64,000 bases of DNA, from positions 124,001-188,000 of the forward strand of contig JADJTR010000012.1 in the NCBI GenBank assembly GCA_016711085.1. The letters are read 5' to 3'. Below are positions 1 through 8,109 of the stretch, one piece after another. The notes under the pieces were generated by a model. That model was not told where the DNA came from. It ran no database searches and saw only the letters and a program-made list of their open reading frames with translations. The number at the start of each line of letters is the position of its first letter. Position 1 is the first letter of the stretch. The translations under genes were made by a program, and so were the position numbers. The DNA comes from Phyllobacteriaceae bacterium (lineage in GTDB: Bacteria > Pseudomonadota > Alphaproteobacteria > Rhizobiales > Rhizobiaceae).

Positions 1-315
1 TGGGCCGAGCTCGATCGGCGCCTCGTCTTTCGGTTCGAGCGAAGGCAGCGGCTCGGAAACCGTTTTCGCAACAATGGTCGCGGCCGGCGCGGCTTCTTGC
101 GATCCGGCGGCCGCCGATTCCGGTTTCGGCGCCGGGGCGATCGTTCGGCGCGCCGGCGCGCCCTCTTCGATCTGCGATCGCAACTTCATCAGCAGATCGC
201 GCAGATTGGCGAGTTCGAACTCGACAGCGTTGAGCCGGCCGCTTTGCCGCCACAGCAGGACGCCGAGCGCGACGATGAGCAACAGAAGGAGAATGGAACC
301 CGTTCCAAAATACAT
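1..315 (-). CDS. N-terminal part of a membrane protein, probably DUF2339 family (truncated by window edge)
   Basis: The reverse strand is open from an ATG at 315 to the window edge, giving 105 codons. Residues about 5-22 form one hydrophobic segment (SILLLLLIVALGVLLW). A short charged, coiled-coil-like stretch follows (about 28-52), then a Pro/Ala-rich linker. DUF2339 membrane proteins of Hyphomicrobiales begin this way and are commonly found beside recO. No diagnostic DUF2339 transmembrane domain lies inside the window, so the family name rests on the N-terminal layout and the neighbourhood. It starts 26 bases after the recO stop and is read in the same direction. Confidence 0.6.
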   Translation of the reverse strand, partial: MYFGTGSILLLLLIVALGVLLWRQSGRLNAVEFELANLRDLLMKLRSQIEEGAPARRTIAPAPKPESAAAGSQEAAPAATIVAKTVSEPLPSLEPKDEAPIELGP

Positions 316-340
316 CGGTCGCTTCCTTGCGGTTGCCGAA

Positions 341-1087
341 TCAGGCCGCGGCGTCGCCGCGGCTGGTCGAACGCACTACGGATGCAATGTAACTGCGGCG
401 GGTTTCGGGCTCCTCGACGCCGCGCGCCCCCCAGACATGGCGGGTGAGGAAATGCCCGGTCAGCCGAAAGGCGTCGACGACGGAATTGGCGTCGGCGCGC
501 CGCCCGGCGGCGAAATCGAGAAACGCCGGCAAGGGCAGCAGCCGGTCGGCCCAGGGCTCGCCGGCAAGGCGCGACACGGCGCGGCCGGTTTTCGGCGACA
601 CATAGGCCAGATCGGCGCGCCCGCCCGTGGCGGCGCATTCGGCCAGATCGAGGCCGAAACCCAATTCGTCGAGCACCATCAGTTCGAATCGCGCCACCAG
701 TTCGGCCCCCGACAGGGGTTCCGCGAGGTGATCGAGCACCAGCGCCAGCGTCTCGAACAGGCGCGGATGCGGATCGCGCTCAGGAATGAGGCGAAGATGG
801 GCGGCAAGCGTCTGCACGCCATGGATGGCGCAGGCGCTTTCCATCAGGCGGCCGGCGATCAGATCGAGCGGCTCGACGGCGAACTGGCCGAGATGTTCGT
901 CGAGGCGGGCGCGCCACGCCAGCTCCACCCGGTTGCCGGGCTGCAAGACCGGCTGCTGGCGGCGCGAACGGCCGCCGCGCACCAGGCCCAGGTGCCGGCC
1001 GTGCCCGCGTGTCATCACCTCGACGATGGCGCTGGTTTCGCCATGCCTGCGAACGCCGAGGATGATTCCTTCGTCGCGCCATTCCAT
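341..1087 (-). CDS. recO: DNA repair protein RecO
   Basis: The 248-residue product opens with MEWRDEGIILGVRRHGE, the usual start of RecO. It has the N-terminal OB fold (about residues 1-80) and the helical C-terminal domain. RecO loads RecA on SSB-coated single-stranded DNA together with RecR in RecF-pathway recombinational repair. The length is normal for the family. The gene follows era by 18 bases on the same strand, as in other Hyphomicrobiales, and is probably the distal part of the lepB-rnc-era-recO transcript. Confidence 0.95.
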   Translation of the reverse strand: MEWRDEGIILGVRRHGETSAIVEVMTRGHGRHLGLVRGGRSRRQQPVLQPGNRVELAWRARLDEHLGQFAVEPLDLIAGRLMESACAIHGVQTLAAHLRLIPERDPHPRLFETLALVLDHLAEPLSGAELVARFELMVLDELGFGLDLAECAATGGRADLAYVSPKTGRAVSRLAGEPWADRLLPLPAFLDFAAGRRADANSVVDAFRLTGHFLTRHVWGARGVEEPETRRSYIASVVRSTSRGDAAA

Positions 1088-1105
1088 GCAGCGATGGTTT
1101 ACCTG

Positions 1106-2011
1106 TCAGCGCGGGAATTCAAGTCCCATGGCGCGGTAGCGTTCAGGGTCGTCGCCCCAATTCTCGCGCACCTTGACGAACAGGAAGAGGTGAACCTTCT
1201 GTTCGAGAATGGCGGCGAACTCTTTGCGCGCCGCTTCGCCGATGGAGCGGATGGTCTGCCCGCCCTTGCCGAGCACGATCTTGCGCTGGCTTTCGCGCTC
1301 AACGAAAATCACCTGGCGGATGGCGACCGAGCCATCCGTCTTCTCCTCCCACTCTTCGGTCTCGACATGGGCGGCGTAGGGCAATTCCTGATGCAGGCGG
1401 TGATAAAGCTTCTCGCGGGTGATCTCGGCGGCAAGTTGGCGCATCGGCAGGTCGGAAATCTGGTCCTCGGGATAGAACCATGGGCCGGCCGGCGCGTTTT
1501 CAATGAGCCAGTCGAGCAGATCGGCGCAGCCGGAGCCATTCAACGCCGAAACCATGAAGGTGCGATCGAACGTGGCGAGCGCATTGGCCTCGGCCGTCAG
1601 TTTCAGCAGCGATTCGGCCTTCACCCGGTCGATCTTGTTGAGGATCAACGCCTTTTTCTGGCGAATGGCGCCGGCGGCCTTGAGGATCTCCTCGGCGTCG
1701 CCCTTGAGGCCGCGCTCGGCGTCGATGAGGATAAGCACCATGTCGGCATCTTTCGCCCCGCCCCAGGCAGTCGCCACCATGGCGCGATCGAGGCGGCGTT
1801 TCGGCGCGAAGATGCCGGGCGTGTCGACGAGGACGATTTGCGCGCCGTCTTTCAGCGCGATGCCGCGCACCAGCGCCCGCGTCGTCTGCACCTTGTGGCT
1901 GACGATCGACACTTTCGTGCCGACCAACTGATTGACCAGGGTCGACTTTCCGGCATTCGGCGCGCCGATGAGCGCGACGAATGCGGCCCGGGTGACGGCG
2001 TTTTCGCTCAC
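1106..2011 (-). CDS. era: GTPase Era
   Basis: The 301-residue Era has the G1 loop GAPNAGKST near the N-terminus, G3 DTPG, G4 NKID and a C-terminal KH domain with the GKGG loop (RKIVLGKGGQTIRSIG). Era binds the 3' end of 16S rRNA and aids 30S maturation. The frame stays open upstream to 2272, but I place the start at the GTG at 2011. That GTG overlaps the rnc stop as GTGA and gives the standard family length, which suggests translational coupling with rnc. Confidence 0.95.
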   Translation of the reverse strand: MSENAVTRAAFVALIGAPNAGKSTLVNQLVGTKVSIVSHKVQTTRALVRGIALKDGAQIVLVDTPGIFAPKRRLDRAMVATAWGGAKDADMVLILIDAERGLKGDAEEILKAAGAIRQKKALILNKIDRVKAESLLKLTAEANALATFDRTFMVSALNGSGCADLLDWLIENAPAGPWFYPEDQISDLPMRQLAAEITREKLYHRLHQELPYAAHVETEEWEEKTDGSVAIRQVIFVERESQRKIVLGKGGQTIRSIGEAARKEFAAILEQKVHLFLFVKVRENWGDDPERYRAMGLEFPR

Positions 2012-2712
2012 GGCATGTCTTCCTTTGTCTCGCGCGCCAGCAACGCCGCGGCGGCGAATTGTTCGGCGGCGCGGCGCGAGCGCCCCTCGGCTTCGGCCGG
2101 GGCGAGCGCGGCGACCGTGACCCTTACCCGGAACAGCGGCGCGTGATCCGGCCCTTCGCGGGCGACGATTTCGTAGACCGGCGAAGCGCCGGCGGCGCGA
2201 TGGGCCCATTCCTGCAACGCGGTCTTCGGGTCCCGGCGCGCCTCGGGTTCGGCGTCGGCGCGCTTGCCCCAATAGCGTTCGATGAAGCGGCGCGCCGGCT
2301 CAAGCCCACCATCGAGATAGACGGCGGCGATCAGCGCTTCGACGATATCGGCGCGCAAATTGATGAGCTTGCGGGCCGAGGCGAGCGAGATTTCCGCGCC
2401 GGTCTGGACAAATTCGGCCAGACCCAGTTCGTCGGCGACGCCGGCCAGCGTTTCGGCATTGACGAGCGCGTTGTAGCGCAGCGCCAACTCGCCCTGGTCG
2501 GCTTGCGGATGGCGGGCGACGAGCATGTCGGCGGCGATCAGGCCGAGAACGCGGTCGCCGAGGAATTCGAGCCGCTCATAGTCGGCGCCTGCGTCATTGC
2601 GGGCGGAAGCGTGGGTAAGCGCCCGGCGCAGATTGTCGGTCTGGCGGAAGTCGTGTCCGGTCAGCGCCGCCAATGCTTCTGCCACCCGGTCAAAACCGGC
2701 CTTGCGCGCCAT
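2008..2712 (-). CDS. rnc: Ribonuclease III
   Basis: The 234-residue product has the RNase III signature (RLEFLGDRVLG) with acidic Mg2+ ligands in the N-terminal endonuclease domain. A C-terminal double-stranded RNA-binding domain begins near DPKTALQEWAHR. It cleaves double-stranded RNA in rRNA and mRNA processing. The ATG at 2712 (MARKAGFDRV) lies 10 bases after the lepB stop. Extending the frame upstream to 2820 would run it into lepB, so that start is rejected. Confidence 0.95.
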   Translation of the reverse strand: MARKAGFDRVAEALAALTGHDFRQTDNLRRALTHASARNDAGADYERLEFLGDRVLGLIAADMLVARHPQADQGELALRYNALVNAETLAGVADELGLAEFVQTGAEISLASARKLINLRADIVEALIAAVYLDGGLEPARRFIERYWGKRADAEPEARRDPKTALQEWAHRAAGASPVYEIVAREGPDHAPLFRVRVTVAALAPAEAEGRSRRAAEQFAAAALLARETKEDMP

Positions 2713-2722
2713 GCCGTTCGCC

Positions 2723-3487
2723 TCAATGGGCCGGGTTGAGGAAGCGGTCGAGACGCAATTCCGCCGGCCAACGCCAGATTTCCAGCGGGCTTGCCCCGCC
2801 GGCGATGGAGAAAAACACATAAGTGGCGCGGCCGACGAGATTTTCCGCCGGCACGAAACCTACCGAGAAACGGCTGTCGGAGGAATTGTCGCGGTTGTCG
2901 CCCATGGCGAAGAAGTGCCCCGGCGGCACGACGAATTCGCGGGTGTCGTCGCCTTGCGAATTGGGGATGATGTCGAGCGTGTCGTAGGAAACGCCGTTCG
3001 GCAGGGTCTCGCGATAAACGTCGACGGGAAAGTCCTTTTCGGTGATGTCGGGATTGTCGATCTGGCCGATCTTTTCGCGCTTCACCGGTTCGCCATTGAT
3101 GGTGAGAACGCCCTGGCGCACCTGGATGCGATCGCCCGGCAGGCCGACGATACGTTTGATGTAATCGACCGACGGATTGGGCGGGAACTTGAACACCGCG
3201 ACATCGCCCCGTTCGGGATCGGCGCCGAAAATCCGGCCCGAGAACAGATTCGGCGAAAAGGGCATCGAATGGCGCGAATAACCGTAGGCCCATTTGGTGA
3301 CGAACAGGTAATCGCCTTCAAGCAAGGTCGGCCGCATCGACCCCGACGGAATGGAGAACGGTTGGAAAAACAAGGTGCGGATGATCACGGCAAGCACGAG
3401 GGCTTGCACGATCACATTGATGGTCTCGCCAATGCCGCCGCCTTTTTGGACGGTTTTGCCGCTGTCCGCGTTCACGCTGTTCCGCAC
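2723..3487 (-). CDS. lepB: Signal peptidase I
   Basis: The 254-residue S26 family leader peptidase has one N-terminal membrane segment (about residues 22-41). The Ser-Lys dyad is visible: Ser50 in PSGSMRPTL and Lys111 in DYIKRIVGLPGDR. The box around GDNRDNSSDSR is also present. It cleaves signal peptides from exported preproteins at the periplasmic face of the inner membrane. It sits between acpS and rnc in the conserved cell-process operon. Confidence 0.95.
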   Translation of the reverse strand: MRNSVNADSGKTVQKGGGIGETINVIVQALVLAVIIRTLFFQPFSIPSGSMRPTLLEGDYLFVTKWAYGYSRHSMPFSPNLFSGRIFGADPERGDVAVFKFPPNPSVDYIKRIVGLPGDRIQVRQGVLTINGEPVKREKIGQIDNPDITEKDFPVDVYRETLPNGVSYDTLDIIPNSQGDDTREFVVPPGHFFAMGDNRDNSSDSRFSVGFVPAENLVGRATYVFFSIAGGASPLEIWRWPAELRLDRFLNPAH

Positions 3488-3544
3488 TCCATTTGCGCCC
3501 GTCTTATCCGTTCAGCCAGCGCCGGGCAACGCCGCAGCCGCCGA

Positions 3545-3943
3545 TCATGCGGGCAAGGCTTCGATGATGACGAAAGCCTGGGCAAGCGGAAAATCATCGG
3601 TGATGGTGAGGTGGATGACGGGCCGGAGGCCGGGGGGCGTCAAATCGCGCAAGCGGCCGGCGGCGCCGCCGGTCAGATGCATTGTCGGTTTGCCGCCGGG
3701 CAGGTTGACGACGCCCATGTCGCGCCAGAAAACGCCGCGCGACAGCCCGGTGCCGAGCGCCTTGGCGCAGGCTTCCTTGGCGGCGAAACGCTTGGCATAA
3801 GAGGCGGCGCGCAACTTGCGGCCTTCGGATTTGCGCTTTTCGGTCTCGGTGAAGACGCGGGCGATGAAGCGCTCGCCATGGCGCTCAAGTGTTTTTTCGA
3901 CGCGGCGGATGTCGATCAGATCGGAACCAATGCCGATGATCAC
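3545..3943 (-). CDS. acpS: Holo-[acyl-carrier-protein] synthase
   Basis: The 132-residue enzyme transfers 4'-phosphopantetheine from CoA to apo-ACP. The family motifs GIGSDLIDIRRVE (Mg-binding Asp) and RFAAKEACAKALGTG are present at the usual positions. The start is the GTG at 3943, which overlaps the stop of the upstream DUF2062 gene (GTGA). No ATG gives a sensible N-terminus. Confidence 0.95.
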   Translation of the reverse strand: MIIGIGSDLIDIRRVEKTLERHGERFIARVFTETEKRKSEGRKLRAASYAKRFAAKEACAKALGTGLSRGVFWRDMGVVNLPGGKPTMHLTGGAAGRLRDLTPPGLRPVIHLTITDDFPLAQAFVIIEALPA

Positions 3944-4503
3944 GCCTTCGCCTCGCGAACGGAGAGGATCGAACCCGCGCTCCCGGCGCGCCGGGCGGCA
4001 AAGGCGGTAGCGGCCCTTTTCGCGAGATAATAGGCAATGACCGCAAAACCGATCCCGGTCGGGATCGACCCGATCAGCATGGGCTTGAGCAGCGGTTCCC
4101 ACAACTCCGCGATGCGCCACATCGACATGCCGTGGCCGCCGTGCGAGCCGGCGTCCGGATCGAGCGGAGCGCCCAGCATGAGGCTGCCCAGTTCCCACGT
4201 ACCCGCCCAAATGAACGGATAGGTCGCCGGATTGCCGACCCAGGTCGAAATCGCCGCGGCGATCAGATTGCCCGACAACGCCCACGCGATGGCGAGCGCA
4301 ATCAGGGTATGAATACCGAGGAATGGATTGAAGGCGGAAAACACTCCGGCGGCGACGCCGATGGCGATGGCGTGCGGCGTGGCGCGGATACGCAGGATGC
4401 GCTTTTGAGCATAACGCCATGACCGCAGGAACGAGCGGCGTGGCCAGACGGCGATACGCACTCGCCGCAAGATCGATTCGGGTTGCCTGCGCTTGAACAG
4501 CAT
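3940..4503 (-). CDS. DUF2062 domain membrane protein
   Basis: The 187-residue product has a basic N-terminus (MLFKRRQPESILRRVRI) and then the DUF2062 region with two or three hydrophobic segments: ATPHAIAIGVAAGVFSAFNPFLG, HTLIALAIAWALSGN and, near the C-terminus, IGFAVIAYYLAKRA. The biochemical role of the family is unknown. In Hyphomicrobiales it lies upstream of acpS, and here the two overlap by four bases. The ATG at 4503 is chosen because the frame upstream to 4773 is antisense-like, low-complexity Arg-rich sequence inside pyrE. Confidence 0.85.
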   Translation of the reverse strand: MLFKRRQPESILRRVRIAVWPRRSFLRSWRYAQKRILRIRATPHAIAIGVAAGVFSAFNPFLGIHTLIALAIAWALSGNLIAAAISTWVGNPATYPFIWAGTWELGSLMLGAPLDPDAGSHGGHGMSMWRIAELWEPLLKPMLIGSIPTGIGFAVIAYYLAKRAATAFAARRAGSAGSILSVREAKA

Positions 4504-4583
4504 TCGGGTTCGAATTCTCCGCGACCGCATATAGTCCCGCCGGTCCGTAACCGCAACGCGACCTGAGCGCGCTGCCGGCGCGA

Positions 4584-5162
4584 TCAGATGTTGCGACTGC
4601 CGGGCTTGACCGGTGCAATGGCGGCAAGCTCCGGCGGCAGCGCGTCGGCGGCGTAGGCCGGCACCGCGTATTCGGCCAGCGCGATCAGCGGCACGCCGAC
4701 ATCGGCCTTGCCGGCGGAACGGTCGATGATGCAGGCGGCGGCGGCGACATCGGCCCCGATCTTGCGCATGCAATCGACCGTCTCGCGAATCGACAGGCCG
4801 GTGGTGACGATGTCCTCGACGATGACAACGCGGGCGCCAGGCGCGATGTCGAAGCGGCGCAGGCGGAACTCGCCGCCTTCGCGTTCGACCCAGATCGCCG
4901 GTGCGCCGAAATGGCGGGCGGTTTCATAGGCCGGGATCAGTCCGCCGATGGCCGGCCCAACCAGAAAATCAACCGGGCCGGCGACCGAGGCGCGGATTTT
5001 CGCGGCCAGCGCCCTGCACAAGGTTTCGGTCTTGTCCGGATGCATGAAAACGCGCGCTTTCTGCAGGAAAATCGGGCTGCGCAGGCCGGATGTGAGAATG
5101 AAATGGCCGTGCAATATCGCGCCGGCGGAGCGAAAAACCTCCAGCACTTCCTCGACTGTCAT
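4584..5162 (-). CDS. pyrE: Orotate phosphoribosyltransferase
   Basis: The roughly 192-residue enzyme converts orotate and PRPP to OMP in pyrimidine synthesis. The PRPP-binding loop reads VVIVEDIVTTGLSIRE, and the N-terminus EVFRSAGAILHGHFILTSGLRSPIFLQKA is typical of the alphaproteobacterial form. Two starts are possible: ATG at 5162 (MTVEEVLEVF), preceded by GGTGAGGAG, and an in-frame start at 5183 that would overlap rsh by 14 bases. I prefer 5162 for its ribosome-binding site and family length. Confidence 0.93.
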   Translation of the reverse strand: MTVEEVLEVFRSAGAILHGHFILTSGLRSPIFLQKARVFMHPDKTETLCRALAAKIRASVAGPVDFLVGPAIGGLIPAYETARHFGAPAIWVEREGGEFRLRRFDIAPGARVVIVEDIVTTGLSIRETVDCMRKIGADVAAAACIIDRSAGKADVGVPLIALAEYAVPAYAADALPPELAAIAPVKPGSRNI

Positions 5163-5169
5163 GATCTCC

Positions 5170-7405
5170 TCACCCGTTGACACGCTTGGCCTCGTTGACG
5201 CTCTTCTCGGCTTTCAACTGCGAAAGCAAGCGGTTGAGGTGTTTGAGGTCCCAGACCTCAAGGTCGATGTTCATTTCGGTGAAGTCATGGCCGGTTCGCG
5301 CCATGGCAAGCGTGTGGATGTTGGCGTCATTGGCGGCGATGACGCCGGCAATCGTCGCCAGCGAGCCGGGCTCGTTGATGGCGGTCACCGAAATGCGGGC
5401 GGGAAAACGCTCGCGCGATTTCTCGTCGATGTCCCAGCGCACATCGATCCAGCGCTCCGGCTGGTCGTCGAAGGCGGCGAGCGCCGGCGACTGGATGGGA
5501 TAAATGGTGACGCCCTGCCCCGGCTGGATGATGCCGATGATGCGATCGCCGGGCACGGCGCCATCGGGTGCGAAGGTCACCGGCAGACTGCCATGGACGC
5601 CGCGGATCGGCACGGCGGCGCCGACTTTTTCCTCTTCCTTCTCGCGGCGCGACGCCAGACCCGGGACGCGGAAGATCATGCCGGCGGCGTTGCGCAGATT
5701 GAACCAGCCTTCTTCGCGCACCTTGCCGGTGGTGGCGGTGGCGCGCTCTTCCTTGAAATCGGGAAAAACGGCTTTCATCACCATGGCCGATTCGATCTCG
5801 CCGCGGCCGACGGCGGCGAGCACGTCGTCAATGTCCTTGCGGGCGAGCCGGTGCAGCACGGGCTTGAGCAGATCGCGAGCGTAGGTCTTGCCGGCGCGTT
5901 CGAAGGCGCGCTCAAGGATGCGCAGGCCGAGGCCGGAATATTGCTTGCGGATCGCCATGCGCGTGGCGCGGCGGATGGCGGCGCGCGCCTTGCCGGTGAC
6001 GACGATCGGTTTCCCAGGCCGCCGGCGGCACCTGCCCCTTGGCCGGCACGATTTCCACCTCGTCGCCGTTTTTCAGTTCGGTGATCACCGGCATCATGCG
6101 GCCGTTGATCTTGGCGCCGACGCATGAATCGCCCAGGCCGGTGTGGACGGCATAGGCAAAATCGATAGGCGTCGCGCCCTTCGGCAGCGCGATCAGCAAA
6201 CCCTTCGGGGTGAAACAGAAGACCTGGTCCTGGAACAGCTCCAGTTTGGTGTTTTCGAGAAAATCCTCGGGGCTGTCGCCTTCGGCGAGCTGGGCGATGG
6301 TCTTGCGCAACCAGCCGTAGGCGTTGGTGTCCTTGGAAATCTGGTGGCCGTTGAACAGATCAGCCGAATCGCCGTGGTCCTTGTAGATCGAATGGGCGGC
6401 GACGCCGAATTCGGCAATCGAATCCATGGCGAAAGTGCGGATCTGCAGTTCGACCCGCTGGCGTGAAGGGCCGACGATGGTGGTGTGCAGCGAGCGATAG
6501 TCGTTCTGCTTCGGCGTCGAGATGTAATCCTTGAAACGGCCGGGCACCATCGGCCAGGTCGAATGGATGGCGCCGAGCGCGCGGTAACAATCCTCGATCG
6601 TTTCGACCATGACGCGGAAGCCGAAAATGTCAGACAATTGTTCAAAGGAAAGGCCTTTCGATTCCATCTTGCGGAAGACCGACCACGGCTTTTTCTGGCG
6701 GCTTTTGACCAGCGCCCGCAATTTGTACTTGTCGAACAACGTCATCAGCGATTTTTCGATTTCGGCGATGACGCCGACATTGCGGGCAATGGTTTCCTTC
6801 AGTCGCTCGGTGACGGTGCGATGGGCGTCCGGATTGATATGGCGGAAAGCCAGTTCCTCCAGCTCCTCGCGCATGTCCTGCATGCCCATGCGGCCGGCGA
6901 GCGGCGCATAGATGTCCATCGTCTCCTCGGCGATGCGCAGACGCTTGGCTTCCGGCACATGGTCGAGCGTGCGCATGTTGTGCAGCCGGTCGGCGAGCTT
7001 GACCAGCAGGACACGGACGTCCTCGGCGATGGCGAGCAGCAATTTGCGCAGGTTTTCCGCCTGTTCGGCCTTTTTCGACACCAGGTCGATTTTCTTCAGT
7101 TTGGTCAGGCCGTCGACGAGCCGGCCAATGTCGGGGCCGAACATCGCGTCGATTTCCTCCCGCGTCGCGGTGGTGTCCTCGATCGTGTCGTGAAGGAGGG
7201 CCGCGGCGATGGTGGCCTCGTCGAGGCGCATGTCGGCGAGGATGGCGGCGACCTCGAGCGGATGGGAAAAATACGGCGCGCCGGAAGCGCGGCGCTGATC
7301 GCCATGCTTTTTCATGGCGTAGACATAGGCCTTGTTGAGCAATGCCTCGTTCACGTCAGGCTTGTAGCGCTGGACGCGTTCGATCAGCTCGTAGTGCCGC
7401 ATCAT
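5170..7405 (-). pseudogene. rsh: Bifunctional (p)ppGpp synthetase/hydrolase (RelA/SpoT homologue), frameshifted
   Basis: This is a long RSH protein. An HD hydrolase domain (ALLHDTIEDT) is followed by the synthetase domain (region around GFRVMVETIEDCYRALG and YISTPKQNDYRSLHTT) and a TGS domain (VFCFTPKGLLIALPKGATPIDFAYAVHTGLG). The C-terminal half has an ACT domain (FPARISVTAINEPGSLATIAGVIAAND). The reading frame breaks just after the TGS domain, at about 6007, where one extra base (G on the coding strand) follows GAAACC. Removing it joins ..PPAAWET to IVVTGKARAAIRRATR and gives a normal protein of about 744 residues. As written, the first frame runs out of register to a stop at 5912. RSH is the only stringent-response enzyme in most alphaproteobacteria, so a sequence error is the simpler reading. 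Confidence 0.9.
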
Positions 7406-7429
7406 GGGCGAACGGCCCTTCCCTGTCCG

Positions 7430-7465
7430 AAAATGAAATCAGGCGCCGCGATGACGCGACGCCTG
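7430..7465 (-). terminator. Rho-independent terminator after rpoZ
   Basis: Between the rpoZ stop and the rsh start, the leftward strand can form an 11-bp stem (arms 7440-7450 and 7455-7465, one G-T wobble) with a four-base loop. It is followed by an AT-rich tract that reads ATTTCATTTT on the coding strand. It would end rpoZ transcription before rsh. Confidence 0.7.
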
Positions 7466-7510
7466 ACAAACATAAACGCGGAAAACAAACCGCGATAGGG
7501 GCGCTTTGTC

Positions 7511-7906
7511 TCAGAAGTCGTCGTTCTTCTCCGGCGGCACGAGACCCTCGATTCCGGCCAGCAAATCCTCTTCCGACATGCGGTCGAAGGTGATGTTGTC
7601 CTCGGCCTCGTCGACCTCCACCGCGGCGGTCGCGGTGTCGGCGGCGATCTGGGCGGCCGGCGCTTCCGGCTCGTCGACCTCGACATGCTTCTGCAGCGAA
7701 TGGATCAGGTCCTCGCGCAGATCGCCCGGCGAAAGCATCTCGTCGGCGATTTCGCGCAGCGCCACGACGGGGTTCTTGTCATTGTCACGGTCGATGGTGA
7801 TCTGGCCGCCCTGCGAAATCAGGCGGGCGCGATGGCTGGCGAGCAGAACCAGATCGAAACGGTTGGGAACCTTGTCGACGCAATCCTCGACGGTGACGCG
7901 GGCCAT
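7511..7906 (-). CDS. rpoZ: RNA polymerase subunit omega
   Basis: The 131-residue omega subunit starts with MARVTVEDCVDKVPNRFDLVLLAS, the conserved N-terminus, followed by the helix around NPVVALREIADEM. An acidic C-terminal tail follows, as in other Hyphomicrobiales. It helps assemble and stabilise RNA polymerase by binding beta'. The ATG at 7906 is the only start that gives the canonical N-terminus. The next gene is divergent. Confidence 0.95.
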   Translation of the reverse strand: MARVTVEDCVDKVPNRFDLVLLASHRARLISQGGQITIDRDNDKNPVVALREIADEMLSPGDLREDLIHSLQKHVEVDEPEAPAAQIAADTATAAVEVDEAEDNITFDRMSEEDLLAGIEGLVPPEKNDDF

Positions 7907-8109
7907 GGCATGCCTCTCTTGACGGCTGAAGCTCTCGGGAAGGCGCGCTAATAGCCTGTCTGCGCCGAAATGACAAGCATTGCGGCGAAGGGGGCGGCGA
8001 CATGCCCGCCGCGCCATTGTTTTGCTTGATTCGACGTTTCTGACTAGTGAGCAGCAGGGGTCGGCGACGACAGGTTGCAGGCATTTATCGGGTGGCATTG
8101 CGAATACGC

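Noticed and set aside
74..2146. A 690-codon open frame on the + strand opposite recO and era
   Set aside because: It is antisense to well-conserved genes, has no family resemblance and reflects the high GC third positions of the true genes.
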